Assembly (NCBI GenBank): GCA_963678565.1
Contig: OY782875.1
Coordinates: 3,224,001-3,288,000, forward strand
Direction: 5' to 3'
Source: SKHV01 sp963678565
GTDB lineage: Bacteria; Bacteroidota; Bacteroidia; Bacteroidales; Prolixibacteraceae
Length of the DNA stretch: 64,000 bases
Part shown: in pieces, positions 11,796 through 20,088 of the stretch
How positions within the stretch are numbered: the stretch's first letter is position 1
Layout: every line of letters begins with the position of its first letter
The notes under the pieces: generated by a model
Told to the model about the DNA's origin: nothing
Database searches by the model: none
Seen by the model: the letters and a program-made list of their open reading frames with translations, nothing else
Made by a program: the position numbers and the translations under genes

Positions 11796-13283
11796 ATGAA
11801 GAATTTTATTCAAATAGCAAAGGGTGATAATGTAATTATCGCCCTTACCGAATTAAAAGAGGGCACTACCCTTTCGTTTAACGAAAACGATATTGTTTTA
11901 AAAAATGACATTCCACAAGGTCATAAAATTGCAGTTGAAACAATTGCAGTAAACGACAATATCATCAAATATGGCGATCCGATTGGTCACGCAACAGCAG
12001 CAATTGAAGTTGGAGAACACGTACATGTTCACAACATCAAAACCAACTTATCGGGAACCATCGCTTATTCGTTCAACCAAAAATTGAATCAACTAAAGTA
12101 TAGTCAGCGTGATTTAACATTCGATGGTTACAAAAGAAAAAATGGCAATGCCGGAATTCGTAACGAACTTTGGATTGTTCCAACTGTAGGATGCGTTAAC
12201 GGACAAGCACAGCTTATTTTAAACGAGTTTAAAGCTTCGAACGACCTGTCGAAAATAGATGGAGTTGAAGTTTTCAAACATAATTACGGATGTTCACAAC
12301 TTGGCGACGACCATATTAACACACAAAAAGCATTGGCCGATGTAATTAATCATGCAAATGCTGGTGGTGTTTTGGTATTAGGTTTGGGTTGCGAGAATAA
12401 TCAGATTAGCGATTTAAAGAAATTCATTGGCGATTACGATGAAGACCGTGTGAAGTTTTTAGTAGCGCAGGATGTTGAAGATGAAGTTGAAGAAGGAACT
12501 AAGGTTCTTCAATCGATTTTTGATGTAATGAGCAAAGACGAGCGCGAACCAATTTCAATTTCTGAATTGAAAATAGGATTAAAATGTGGTGGTTCAGATG
12601 GTTTTTCAGGAATTACAGCAAATCCATTGGCCGGAGCTTTCTCTGATTTCCTAATTGCACAAGGCGGAACAACAATATTAACTGAAGTTCCTGAAATGTT
12701 TGGAGCAGAAACCTTGTTGATGGAGCGTGCCGAAAACAAAGAGGTATTTGATAAAACAGTGAGCTTGATCAACGACTTTAAAGATTATTACTTAAAACAT
12801 AATCTTCCTGTTTACGAAAACCCTTCTCCGGGAAATAAAAAAGGTGGAATCACGACCCTAGAAGATAAGTCACTTGGATGTACTCAAAAAGGTGGAACTG
12901 CTACTGTTGTTGATGTATTAAAATATGCGGAACCAATTACGAAAAAAGGCTTAAACTTACTTTCGGCACCTGGGAACGACCTTGTTGCAGCTTCGGCTTT
13001 AGGTTTTAGTGGTTGCCAAATGGTATTGTTTACCACCGGACGTGGAACCCCATTCGGAAGCTTTGTACCAACCATGAAAATTTCGACCAACACCGGATTG
13101 TTTAATCGTAAGAAAAACTGGATTGATTATAATGCCGGCACCTTAGTTGAAGGAAAAACAATGGACGAAGTATTGGAAGATTTTATGCAGTTCATAATCG
13201 AAGTTGCAAGCGGTAAGAAACTAAAACATGAGATTAGTGGATTTAAAGAAATCGCAATTTTCAAAAATGGAGTAACATTATAA
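11796..13283 (+). CDS. uxaA: Altronate dehydratase
   Basis: A 495-residue protein of the UxaA/GarD family, which dehydrates D-altronate to 2-keto-3-deoxy-D-gluconate using a divalent metal. The N-terminal about 90 residues form the SAF-type domain (GHKIAVETIAVND, GEHVHVHN). The large C-terminal domain shows RNELWIVPTVGCVN, NYGCSQLGDDH, LGLGCENNQ, LKCGGSDGFSGITANP and GRGTPFGSFVPTMKIS, all typical of the family. It is full length. It directly follows uxaB and ends at a strong bidirectional terminator shared with the convergent peptidase gene. Confidence 0.93.
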   Translation: MKNFIQIAKGDNVIIALTELKEGTTLSFNENDIVLKNDIPQGHKIAVETIAVNDNIIKYGDPIGHATAAIEVGEHVHVHNIKTNLSGTIAYSFNQKLNQLKYSQRDLTFDGYKRKNGNAGIRNELWIVPTVGCVNGQAQLILNEFKASNDLSKIDGVEVFKHNYGCSQLGDDHINTQKALADVINHANAGGVLVLGLGCENNQISDLKKFIGDYDEDRVKFLVAQDVEDEVEEGTKVLQSIFDVMSKDEREPISISELKIGLKCGGSDGFSGITANPLAGAFSDFLIAQGGTTILTEVPEMFGAETLLMERAENKEVFDKTVSLINDFKDYYLKHNLPVYENPSPGNKKGGITTLEDKSLGCTQKGGTATVVDVLKYAEPITKKGLNLLSAPGNDLVAASALGFSGCQMVLFTTGRGTPFGSFVPTMKISTNTGLFNRKKNWIDYNAGTLVEGKTMDEVLEDFMQFIIEVASGKKLKHEISGFKEIAIFKNGVTL

Positions 13284-13299
13284 TTATATAGTCTCAAAT

Positions 13300-13335
13300 A
13301 AAAAAGGCCTTCCAAATATTTGGAAGGCCTTTTTT
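13300..13335. terminator. Bidirectional rho-independent terminator
   Basis: A long perfect inverted repeat, AGGCCTTCCAAATATTTGGAAGGCCT, flanked by A-run and T-run, sits between convergent uxaA and the M3 peptidase gene. It can end transcripts from both sides. Confidence 0.92.
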
Positions 13336-13351
13336 GTGCTATCGAGATCAA

Positions 13352-15220
13352 TTATTTCTCTTTACTATCTAAGATTTTCTCAATTTCATCCATTACTTTA
13401 TTCATTGCCTCAATAGTTTTATCGAACGGTTCGGTTGAAGTCATATCAACACCTGCCTTTTTCAACAATTCAATTGAATAATCAGAACTTCCTGCAGCAA
13501 GAAATTCTAAATAGTTTTCAAGTGCGCCTTCTTCTTTATTCAATACTTTTTCGGCTAACGAAATTGAAGCTGTGAAGGAAGTACTGTACTGATAAACGTA
13601 GAAATTATAATAGAAATGCGGGATAAACGCCCACTCCATGCTGATATAATCATCAACATAGCAAACATCTTTTTCGTGTCCATAATATCTTTTTACGATA
13701 TCTGTGTATACTTCAGAAAAAGTTTGTCCGGTTAATGATTGTCCTGCTTCCATCATTTCATGGATTTTCAATTCAAATTCAGCAAATTGAGTTTGACGGA
13801 ACAATGTTCCTTTAAATCCATCGAGCCAATCCATCAACAACGACAACTTTGCATCTTCATCTTTTACTTCATCGATTATGTAATTAAAAAGCAACACTTC
13901 GTTGAAAGTTGAAGCTACTTCGGCTACAAAAATTGTGTAATCGTGCGTTGGATAAGGTTGTGTTTTATTCGAATAATAACTTTGCATGGTATGTCCTAAC
14001 TCGTGTACCAAAGTACTTACATCGTTATACATATCGGTATAATTCAAAAGAATATAAGGATGACCATCGTAATCTGCACCATTTGAGTAGGCACCTGATC
14101 TTTTTCCTTCGGATGGATAAACATCGATCCAACGTTCGTCGATAGCTTTTTTCACAACCGAAACATAATCTTTCCCTAAAGGCTTCAGTGCCTTCAAAGT
14201 AATCTCTGTTGCTTTATCGTAATCATACTCTAGGTCTACTTCTTTTACTGCCGGTGCATACAAGTCAAGATATTTCAAGGTATCTAAACCCATCATGCGT
14301 TTTTTGATCCCCAAATAACGATGAAATGCATCGAGGTTTTCATTCACGCCTTTAACCAAGGAATGGTAAACTTCTACCGGAATATTATTCGGGAAAAGAG
14401 CCGACTCAAGCGATGAGCTATAGTTTCGTGCTTTTGCTCTGAAAATATCTTTCTTAACGTTGCTCGAAAGCATTTCACCATAAGTTGCTTCAAACTTCTT
14501 AAAATTATTCCAATAAGCTTCGAAAACAATTTCACGATCTGCGCGATTCGGATTTGCACGGTGTTTAGAGTAACCTGAACTATTTAAAAGCACCTCTTCA
14601 CCATCACTCAACTTAACTGTTGGATTAGGCATTTCGGCATTACTAAAAGTATTGAATATTGAACCGGAACTACCAACTACATTGCCCGATAAAGCCATAA
14701 TGCGTTCTTCGGCTTCACTCAAGGTATGCTTTTGCAAACGGAACAAATCTTCAAGATAAACTTTATATGGCTTTAAGCCTTCATTTTCATTGATAAATTG
14801 CTCCACTTTTGTCCATCCTATTTTTAATATTTCAGGTTCAATAAAAGCAGCTTTTGCTCCAAAATTCGAAAACATTTGCATCAACTCCTGTTTCATACCG
14901 GCATACTCCATGTTGCGGGTATCTAAATCAGAATTCATTCCGGCATAAATATAAAGTCGACTTGCTTTTTTATCTATTTCAGAATTAAATTGAAGGCATT
15001 CGAGTAATACATCGGCACTAGAACCTAGTTTTCCTTTATATTTTTCGACGTTTTCTAATTCTTTACATAATTCAACTTTTGAAGCATTCCATGCTTCATT
15101 ACTTTCATATAATCCTGATAAATCCCATTTATATTTATCAGCAATTTCATTTCTATTTTTCTGGCTATAACTATTCATAGCAACAAACATAATAAAAACG
15201 ACAAGGAGGTTGCTTTTCAT
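13352..15220 (-). CDS. pepF: Exported oligoendopeptidase F (M3 family)
   Basis: A 622-residue M3 metallopeptidase that cleaves short peptides. The zinc motif LVHELGHTMQ (HExxH) is near residue 404, with the second-shell acidic residues expected further on (EVASTFNEVL). The N-terminus MKSNLLVVFIMFVAMNSYSQ looks like a signal peptide, so the enzyme is predicted to be periplasmic or secreted; classical PepF enzymes are cytoplasmic. Length after the signal (about 600) matches the family. It stands alone between the uxaA terminator and a large surface-protein gene. Family assignment is firm; export is inferred from the N-terminus only. Confidence 0.9.
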   Translation of the reverse strand: MKSNLLVVFIMFVAMNSYSQKNRNEIADKYKWDLSGLYESNEAWNASKVELCKELENVEKYKGKLGSSADVLLECLQFNSEIDKKASRLYIYAGMNSDLDTRNMEYAGMKQELMQMFSNFGAKAAFIEPEILKIGWTKVEQFINENEGLKPYKVYLEDLFRLQKHTLSEAEERIMALSGNVVGSSGSIFNTFSNAEMPNPTVKLSDGEEVLLNSSGYSKHRANPNRADREIVFEAYWNNFKKFEATYGEMLSSNVKKDIFRAKARNYSSSLESALFPNNIPVEVYHSLVKGVNENLDAFHRYLGIKKRMMGLDTLKYLDLYAPAVKEVDLEYDYDKATEITLKALKPLGKDYVSVVKKAIDERWIDVYPSEGKRSGAYSNGADYDGHPYILLNYTDMYNDVSTLVHELGHTMQSYYSNKTQPYPTHDYTIFVAEVASTFNEVLLFNYIIDEVKDEDAKLSLLMDWLDGFKGTLFRQTQFAEFELKIHEMMEAGQSLTGQTFSEVYTDIVKRYYGHEKDVCYVDDYISMEWAFIPHFYYNFYVYQYSTSFTASISLAEKVLNKEEGALENYLEFLAAGSSDYSIELLKKAGVDMTSTEPFDKTIEAMNKVMDEIEKILDSKEK

Positions 15221-15426
15221 TTGCTATTTTTTACGTGTTAAATTTTGTGAAACTACTATTTAATTGAGCAAGTTAATTTAAATATTTTTAGAAAACGAAA
15301 AAGTAACTTTTGTCATAGATGTCTTAATTTATAAGGCCATGTATTATTTAATGCATTAGACCAAATAATGAAAAGTTACATTCTAAACGAAATTCAATTT
15401 TTCATTCAGGAAAAGCCTTAATAAAA
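15221..15426. other. Upstream region of pepF
   Basis: AT-rich sequence expected to contain the pepF promoter. No box matching TAnnTTTG with a TTTG partner could be placed with confidence, and no gene is visible. The rest of the gap up to 15666 contains two hairpins listed separately. Confidence 0.4.
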
Positions 15427-15469
15427 ATTGGCAAGCAGATACAGGGGGTAAATCTGCATGCTTGCCAAT
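15427..15469 (-). terminator. Hairpin with U-run in the gap before pepF
   Basis: On the minus strand ATTGGCAAGC, a 3-base bulge and CAGAT pair with ATCTGCTTGCCAAT, followed by TTTTTATT, the form of an intrinsic terminator. A separate terminator already ends the upstream surface-protein gene at 15632-15659. This one may therefore be a second terminator or may end a small unannotated RNA starting in between. Confidence 0.6.
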
Positions 15470-15631
15470 CATAACTTATAAGGGAGGTGAGTTAAGTATA
15501 AAATAACTGTTTAAACTCTGAATCTAAATTAGATCTTAAAATCCAAATAATGAACAAATTCCATTCTACATTAATTTTATTTTGATGAACAAGTGTTTTC
15601 GAGTGATAAAACTCTATTTTGCTGTGCTAAA

Positions 15632-15659
15632 AATAGCCTCAGGAAATCCTGAGGCTATT
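15632..15659 (-). terminator. Terminator of the repeat-containing T9SS protein gene
   Basis: The inverted repeat AATAGCCTCAGG / CCTGAGGCTATT has a 4-base loop and is followed by several U residues on the minus strand. It starts 7 bases beyond the stop codon of the large gene. Confidence 0.8.
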
Positions 15660-15666
15660 AATTAAG

Positions 15667-18600
15667 TTATCTTATCACCACTCGCTGGTGTTTGGTTCGT
15701 CCTGAGCTTTCTCTCAGCGAAACGATATAAATACCTTTATTAAAAATTTGGATCTGTTCTGAAGCTTTGCTGCTTCGCATTGATTTAACCAATCGACCAT
15801 CCATTGCATAAATATTGATATCTGTTTTCGAATCGGCAATTTTGTTAATATGAATTACATTATCATAACTATAAATTGAAGCATTACTTTCAACTTGTTG
15901 CGCAGAAATAATGATTTCAATATCATCAGCCATGCGAGGAACCAACTGAGTAGTTTCATAATAGCAAATTGCAATTCCAGTTACATTCAACATCTTTTCA
16001 GTTGCAATATCGGTTCCAATATAGTCCATCCCAAAGAAATGGGTTCTTAAAATAGTTGAATCGGCATCGTCGAACAAGTCATAATTTTTTCCATTTTCAA
16101 ATGGACCTGTCGCATTCATTTCAACATTCGTCAATGTAACTAATTCAGACTCATAGTCTTCAAAACTCTCATTAAACTCAGTTACGCTAAGCTCTTGAGG
16201 TAAAATTTCAAAATCAACAACAGATGAAGCTGCGTCAGCCATCGGAATCAATTCTAATAAACCATTGTAATCAGTTAAAGTACCAGTTACAGATGTAATA
16301 CCATCACCAATTGCATAATCATTCGGAATTATACCATCAACATCATAAATCATGATTGCAGCTGTTGAATCTTGAATATATTTTTGATTTCTATATTCCA
16401 ATGCCATCGTAACAATTGCATTTCCTGTTAAACGATAAACTGTTCCATCGGTTGCACCTTGGCGCAAGTCAGCTAATTTTTCAACTTCAACAGGAACAAT
16501 TATTTCATAATCAACAGTTGAAATGGCACTTTCTGAACCTTCGTCAATCGCAACTGCATTTACAGTAAGCGATTCAGTTACAGTAAACGGTTCTGTATAA
16601 AGCATCGATTCTGAACTAGGAATCGATCCGTCAATCGTATAATAGATAGACAAGCCTTCCGCCTGCGTAATCTCGACAACAACTGAATCAACATAACTTC
16701 CTTCTTCAGCAAGAATCATTGGAGCATCGATACTCGAAATAGTAGCAATTGTGACCATTGGAGCATCCATCACTTTATAAGTTATTTTATCTCCGATTAC
16801 AACAAATGGATAAATGGTGAAATCATATTCCGTTCCAGGTTGACAGTTTTCAAAAATATAATCAGTACTATCGTGATCAACATAAACTAAACCGATGCCA
16901 TTCGTCAAATCAAGATCTTCTTCATAAAAGATTCCATTTTCAATTTCAACAAGATCGTCATTTGAAACTCCTGTAATCATATAGCCATCTGCAACTATTT
17001 CACCGTCGTTTAGCATCCAAGCTAATTCAACACTTTTTTCAGAAGTTGAATCTACAGAAGCTGTAAACTCTGTTACATGATTACTTGGAGCTACTACAGA
17101 AGTATCCATTCCGAAAATGGAAATGTCAGTTATTTCCCAAGTGGCTGCACCATCGGTAGAACTTTCATATGCGAAAAAGAAAGTTACCATTTCTTCACTT
17201 TCATAAGCTGCAAGATCAATTGTATCTACTGTTACAAATGACCAATCATCTCCTGCCGCACGACCAGTAACCTCCAAAGTATCAAAGTTTGCAGTTGAAA
17301 TGTCCCCCATATAATCGGTTGAAACTAATACGTTCAAGTCATCATGAGATGTGATATAATTAATTGCTTCCGAAAAAGTCATTCCAACATTTTCATAATC
17401 ACTTAAATCAAAAGTTGGAGAGATTAGATAATCGACATTTGCAAATGGTTCCCCTGAATAACCACTCATTTTTGCATATGCTGCATCTCCAAAACTATCT
17501 TGATACCACGACTGAGAACCCACAACATTAGTTGTATCAAAATCGTCAAAACCTTCTGCAAAGTCTTGCATATAAGGTAACATAGGAGTTTCAGAAACTG
17601 GCGTTCCTTCGTAGATCATTAAATCGCTAATCTGCCATGTTGAACTGGCTTCAGTACTACTCATGTATGCAAATACGATTGTTACACTTGGTAATCCATC
17701 GTATATTGACAAATCGATTGGATCAACCATCATGAAATCATAACTATCACCCGATGCACGATTCGTAATATCTAATGTATCAAACGATGCGGTTTCAATA
17801 TCACCGGTATAATCGGTTGAAACCAACAACAATAAATCATCATAAGAACTGATGAAGTTAATTGCCTCACTAAACACCATTTCAACGTCTTCATTTTCAC
17901 TAAAATCAAAACTTGGTGAAATCAAGTAATCTTCATTTTCATTACTACCACCTGAATAACCACTCATTTTGGCATACGTTGCATCACCGTAACTACTTGC
18001 ATTCCATCCTTGCGATCCTACAACTGTTGTGGTGTCGAAATCGCCTAAATCTTCTGCAAAGTCTTGTACATAAGGTAACATAGGAGTTTCAGAAACTGGC
18101 GTTCCTTCGTAGATCATTAAATCGCTAATCTGCCATGTTGAACTGGCTTCAGTACTACTCATGTATGCAAATACGATTGTTACACTTGGTAATCCATCGT
18201 ACATTGACAAATCGATTGGATCAACCATCATGAAATCATAACTATCACCCGATGCACGATTCGTAATATCTAATGTATCAAACGATGCAGTTTCAATATC
18301 ACCCGTATAATCGGTTGAAACCAACAACAATAAATCATCATAAGAACTGATGAAGTTAATTGCCTCACTAAACACCATTTCAACGTCTTCATTTTCACTA
18401 AAATCAAAACTTGGTGAAATCAAGTAATCTTCATTTTCATTACTACCACCTGAATAACCACTCATTTTGGCATACGTTGCATCACCGTAACTACTTGCAT
18501 TCCATCCTTGCGATCCTACAACTGTTGTGGTGTCGAAATCGCCTAAATCTTCTGCAAAGTCTTGTACATAAGGTAACATAGGAGTTTCAGAAACTGGCGT

Positions 18601-19620
18601 TCCTTCGTAGATCATTAAATCGCTAATCTGCCATGTTGAACTGGCTTCAGTACTACTCATGTATGCAAATACGATTGTTACACTTGGTAATCCATCGTAC
18701 ATTGACAAATCGATTGGATCAACCATCATGAAATCATAACTATCACCCGATGCACGATTCGTAATATCTAATGTATCAAACGATGCAGTTTCAATATCAC
18801 CCGTATAATCGGTTGAAACCAACAACAATAAATCATCATAAGAACTGATGAAGTTAATTGCCTCACTAAACACCATTTCAACGTCTTCATTTTCACTAAA
18901 ATCAAAACTTGGTGAAATCAAGTAATCTTCATTTTCATTACTACCACCTGAATAACCACTCATTTTGGCATACGTTGCATCACCGTAACTACTTGCATTC
19001 CATCCTTGCGATCCTACAACTGTTGTGGTGTCGAAATCGCCTAAATCTTCTGCAAAGTCTTGTACATAAGGTAACATAGGAGCTTCAACTGGGGCATCTC
19101 CAGATTTAACAAGAGATAAATCATCCCAATATACCGTAGCACCAGAATAAACACGCAACTCAAAACGAAAACTATCTGCAGTTACAGGTGCTGTTATTGT
19201 TGCTTCATATTGAGTCCAATCGGTGCTATTGGCTAAATAAGCATTATTTGGACCTCGCAGTTCATCAGCATTATCGGGAATAGTGGATGATCCATCTAAC
19301 CAATAACTCCAAATTCGCACATCAGAGCCATCACCTTCGACAGCTACTTTATACCAGAATGAAATGGTATATTCAGCACCTGCTTCAATGCCTCCAATTG
19401 CTTGTGCAATATCTTTGGTACCTCCAACATGCATTACTGAATAACTACCTGAATGCACTTCGACAGATTCCTGAGACGCATTTTCGGCTTTATAATACTC
19501 AGAAGGCGTTGAAGCGTCCTCCCAAGTTTCAAAATCACCATTCAAAACCAGATTCTGAGCATTTATCTGGCCAATGAACAAGCAGATTAGAACTAGTGAA
19601 GTAAAAAATTTTAAATTCAT
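15667..19620 (-). CDS. Large T9SS-secreted protein with choice-of-anchor-J repeats
   Basis: A 1317-residue secreted protein. I chose the ATG at 19620 (MNLKFFTS); the open frame extends to a TTG three codons upstream. In order: signal peptide to about residue 21; a carbohydrate-binding-like jelly-roll (NLVLNGDFETW, ISFWYKV); three almost identical 166-residue units (about 183-680) and a diverged fourth (681-845), each with the choice-of-anchor-J look (YVQDFAE, DYLISPSFDFS, STWQISDLMI); a fibronectin-III-like module (PSNHVTEF); a chitobiase-C-like module (YYTIDGSIPSSES); an OB-fold-like region (YRLTGNAIV); and a C-terminal type A T9SS sorting domain (INIYAMDGRLV, GIYIVSL). There is no catalytic motif. 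A surface adhesin or scaffold is likely; the substrate is unknown. Confidence 0.85.
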   Translation of the reverse strand: MNLKFFTSLVLICLFIGQINAQNLVLNGDFETWEDASTPSEYYKAENASQESVEVHSGSYSVMHVGGTKDIAQAIGGIEAGAEYTISFWYKVAVEGDGSDVRIWSYWLDGSSTIPDNADELRGPNNAYLANSTDWTQYEATITAPVTADSFRFELRVYSGATVYWDDLSLVKSGDAPVEAPMLPYVQDFAEDLGDFDTTTVVGSQGWNASSYGDATYAKMSGYSGGSNENEDYLISPSFDFSENEDVEMVFSEAINFISSYDDLLLLVSTDYTGDIETASFDTLDITNRASGDSYDFMMVDPIDLSMYDGLPSVTIVFAYMSSTEASSTWQISDLMIYEGTPVSETPMLPYVQDFAEDLGDFDTTTVVGSQGWNASSYGDATYAKMSGYSGGSNENEDYLISPSFDFSENEDVEMVFSEAINFISSYDDLLLLVSTDYTGDIETASFDTLDITNRASGDSYDFMMVDPIDLSMYDGLPSVTIVFAYMSSTEASSTWQISDLMIYEGTPVSETPMLPYVQDFAEDLGDFDTTTVVGSQGWNASSYGDATYAKMSGYSGGSNENEDYLISPSFDFSENEDVEMVFSEAINFISSYDDLLLLVSTDYTGDIETASFDTLDITNRASGDSYDFMMVDPIDLSIYDGLPSVTIVFAYMSSTEASSTWQISDLMIYEGTPVSETPMLPYMQDFAEGFDDFDTTNVVGSQSWYQDSFGDAAYAKMSGYSGEPFANVDYLISPTFDLSDYENVGMTFSEAINYITSHDDLNVLVSTDYMGDISTANFDTLEVTGRAAGDDWSFVTVDTIDLAAYESEEMVTFFFAYESSTDGAATWEITDISIFGMDTSVVAPSNHVTEFTASVDSTSEKSVELAWMLNDGEIVADGYMITGVSNDDLVEIENGIFYEEDLDLTNGIGLVYVDHDSTDYIFENCQPGTEYDFTIYPFVVIGDKITYKVMDAPMVTIATISSIDAPMILAEEGSYVDSVVVEITQAEGLSIYYTIDGSIPSSESMLYTEPFTVTESLTVNAVAIDEGSESAISTVDYEIIVPVEVEKLADLRQGATDGTVYRLTGNAIVTMALEYRNQKYIQDSTAAIMIYDVDGIIPNDYAIGDGITSVTGTLTDYNGLLELIPMADAASSVVDFEILPQELSVTEFNESFEDYESELVTLTNVEMNATGPFENGKNYDLFDDADSTILRTHFFGMDYIGTDIATEKMLNVTGIAICYYETTQLVPRMADDIEIIISAQQVESNASIYSYDNVIHINKIADSKTDINIYAMDGRLVKSMRSSKASEQIQIFNKGIYIVSLRESSGRTKHQRVVIR
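17581..19074 (-). repeat. Three tandem 498-bp repeats
   Basis: Units 17581-18078, 18079-18576 and 18577-19074 are nearly identical at the DNA level. Only a few substitutions are seen, for example ATA versus ACA giving Ile or Met, and GCGGTT versus GCAGTT. A fourth, much more diverged unit precedes them at about 17083-17580. The exact multiple of three (166 codons) keeps the frame, so copy number can change without breaking the gene. Confidence 0.95.
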
Positions 19621-19766
19621 ATTAAACAATTTGGGTTAATAAAAGACTATCTTGTCGTGTAAAAGTAAAGTGAAATTACATAAATTCTATCAACAATATA
19701 TTAATGTTATATTATTTTTTCAAGAGATTGATATGCAATTACTAACATTTAACAATTCAGACAAAC

Positions 19767-19790
19767 AAAGCTGGAAAAAGTTCCAGCTTT
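19767..19790 (-). terminator. Probable terminator after the small anchored-peptide gene
   Basis: AAAGCTGGAA and TTCCAGCTTT form a 10-bp perfect stem with a 4-base loop, followed on the minus strand by TTTGTTTG. It lies between the 63-residue gene (19889-20080) and the next large minus-strand gene, so it should end the two-gene transcript from 23685. Confidence 0.7.
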
Positions 19791-19888
19791 GATGTACTAA
19801 TTGCAATTATGTTCTGAATTTTGATTCGACTAATGATTTTTGTTAAATATTGACATAACCAATAATCATTTTACAAACCTACTTGCTA

Positions 19889-20080
19889 TCATTGTATTCT
19901 TCTGTTTTTAAGGTAATTCTTTCGATAAAGAAATATTGTAATTCCTAATACTAAAGCAATCAACCCTCCAATATTTGATACAGGGATTGGACTTCCTGAT
20001 GGTGTACTTGGTGGTAATGGTTGTGCAACTGCCATTGTTCCAAACAATAACATATATGCTATAATAATTGTCTTTTTCAT
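19889..20080 (-). CDS. Small exported protein with PID-CTERM-like C-terminal anchor
   Basis: A 63-residue protein. It has a signal peptide (MKKTIIIAYMLLFGTMAVAQ), a short proline-rich spacer (PLPPSTPSGSPIP), one hydrophobic segment (IGGLIALVLGITIFLY) and a basic tail (RKNYLKNRR). This layout of Pro-rich motif, transmembrane helix and Arg/Lys tail resembles the PID-CTERM sorting signals of Bacteroidota, here on an almost empty protein. A good ribosome-binding site (AGGAG, 4 bases before the ATG) supports it. It starts 8 bases after the 1198-residue secreted protein gene and is probably co-transcribed with it. The function is unknown; the sorting-signal reading is an inference from layout. Confidence 0.7.
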   Translation of the reverse strand: MKKTIIIAYMLLFGTMAVAQPLPPSTPSGSPIPVSNIGGLIALVLGITIFLYRKNYLKNRRIQ

Positions 20081-20088
20081 TTCTCCTA

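Noticed and set aside
15667..19629. Start of the repeat protein at 19629 and of CcsBA at 62917
   Set aside because: Both upstream starts are TTG codons; in-frame ATGs at 19620 and 62887 lie directly before the hydrophobic N-terminal segments and are preferred.
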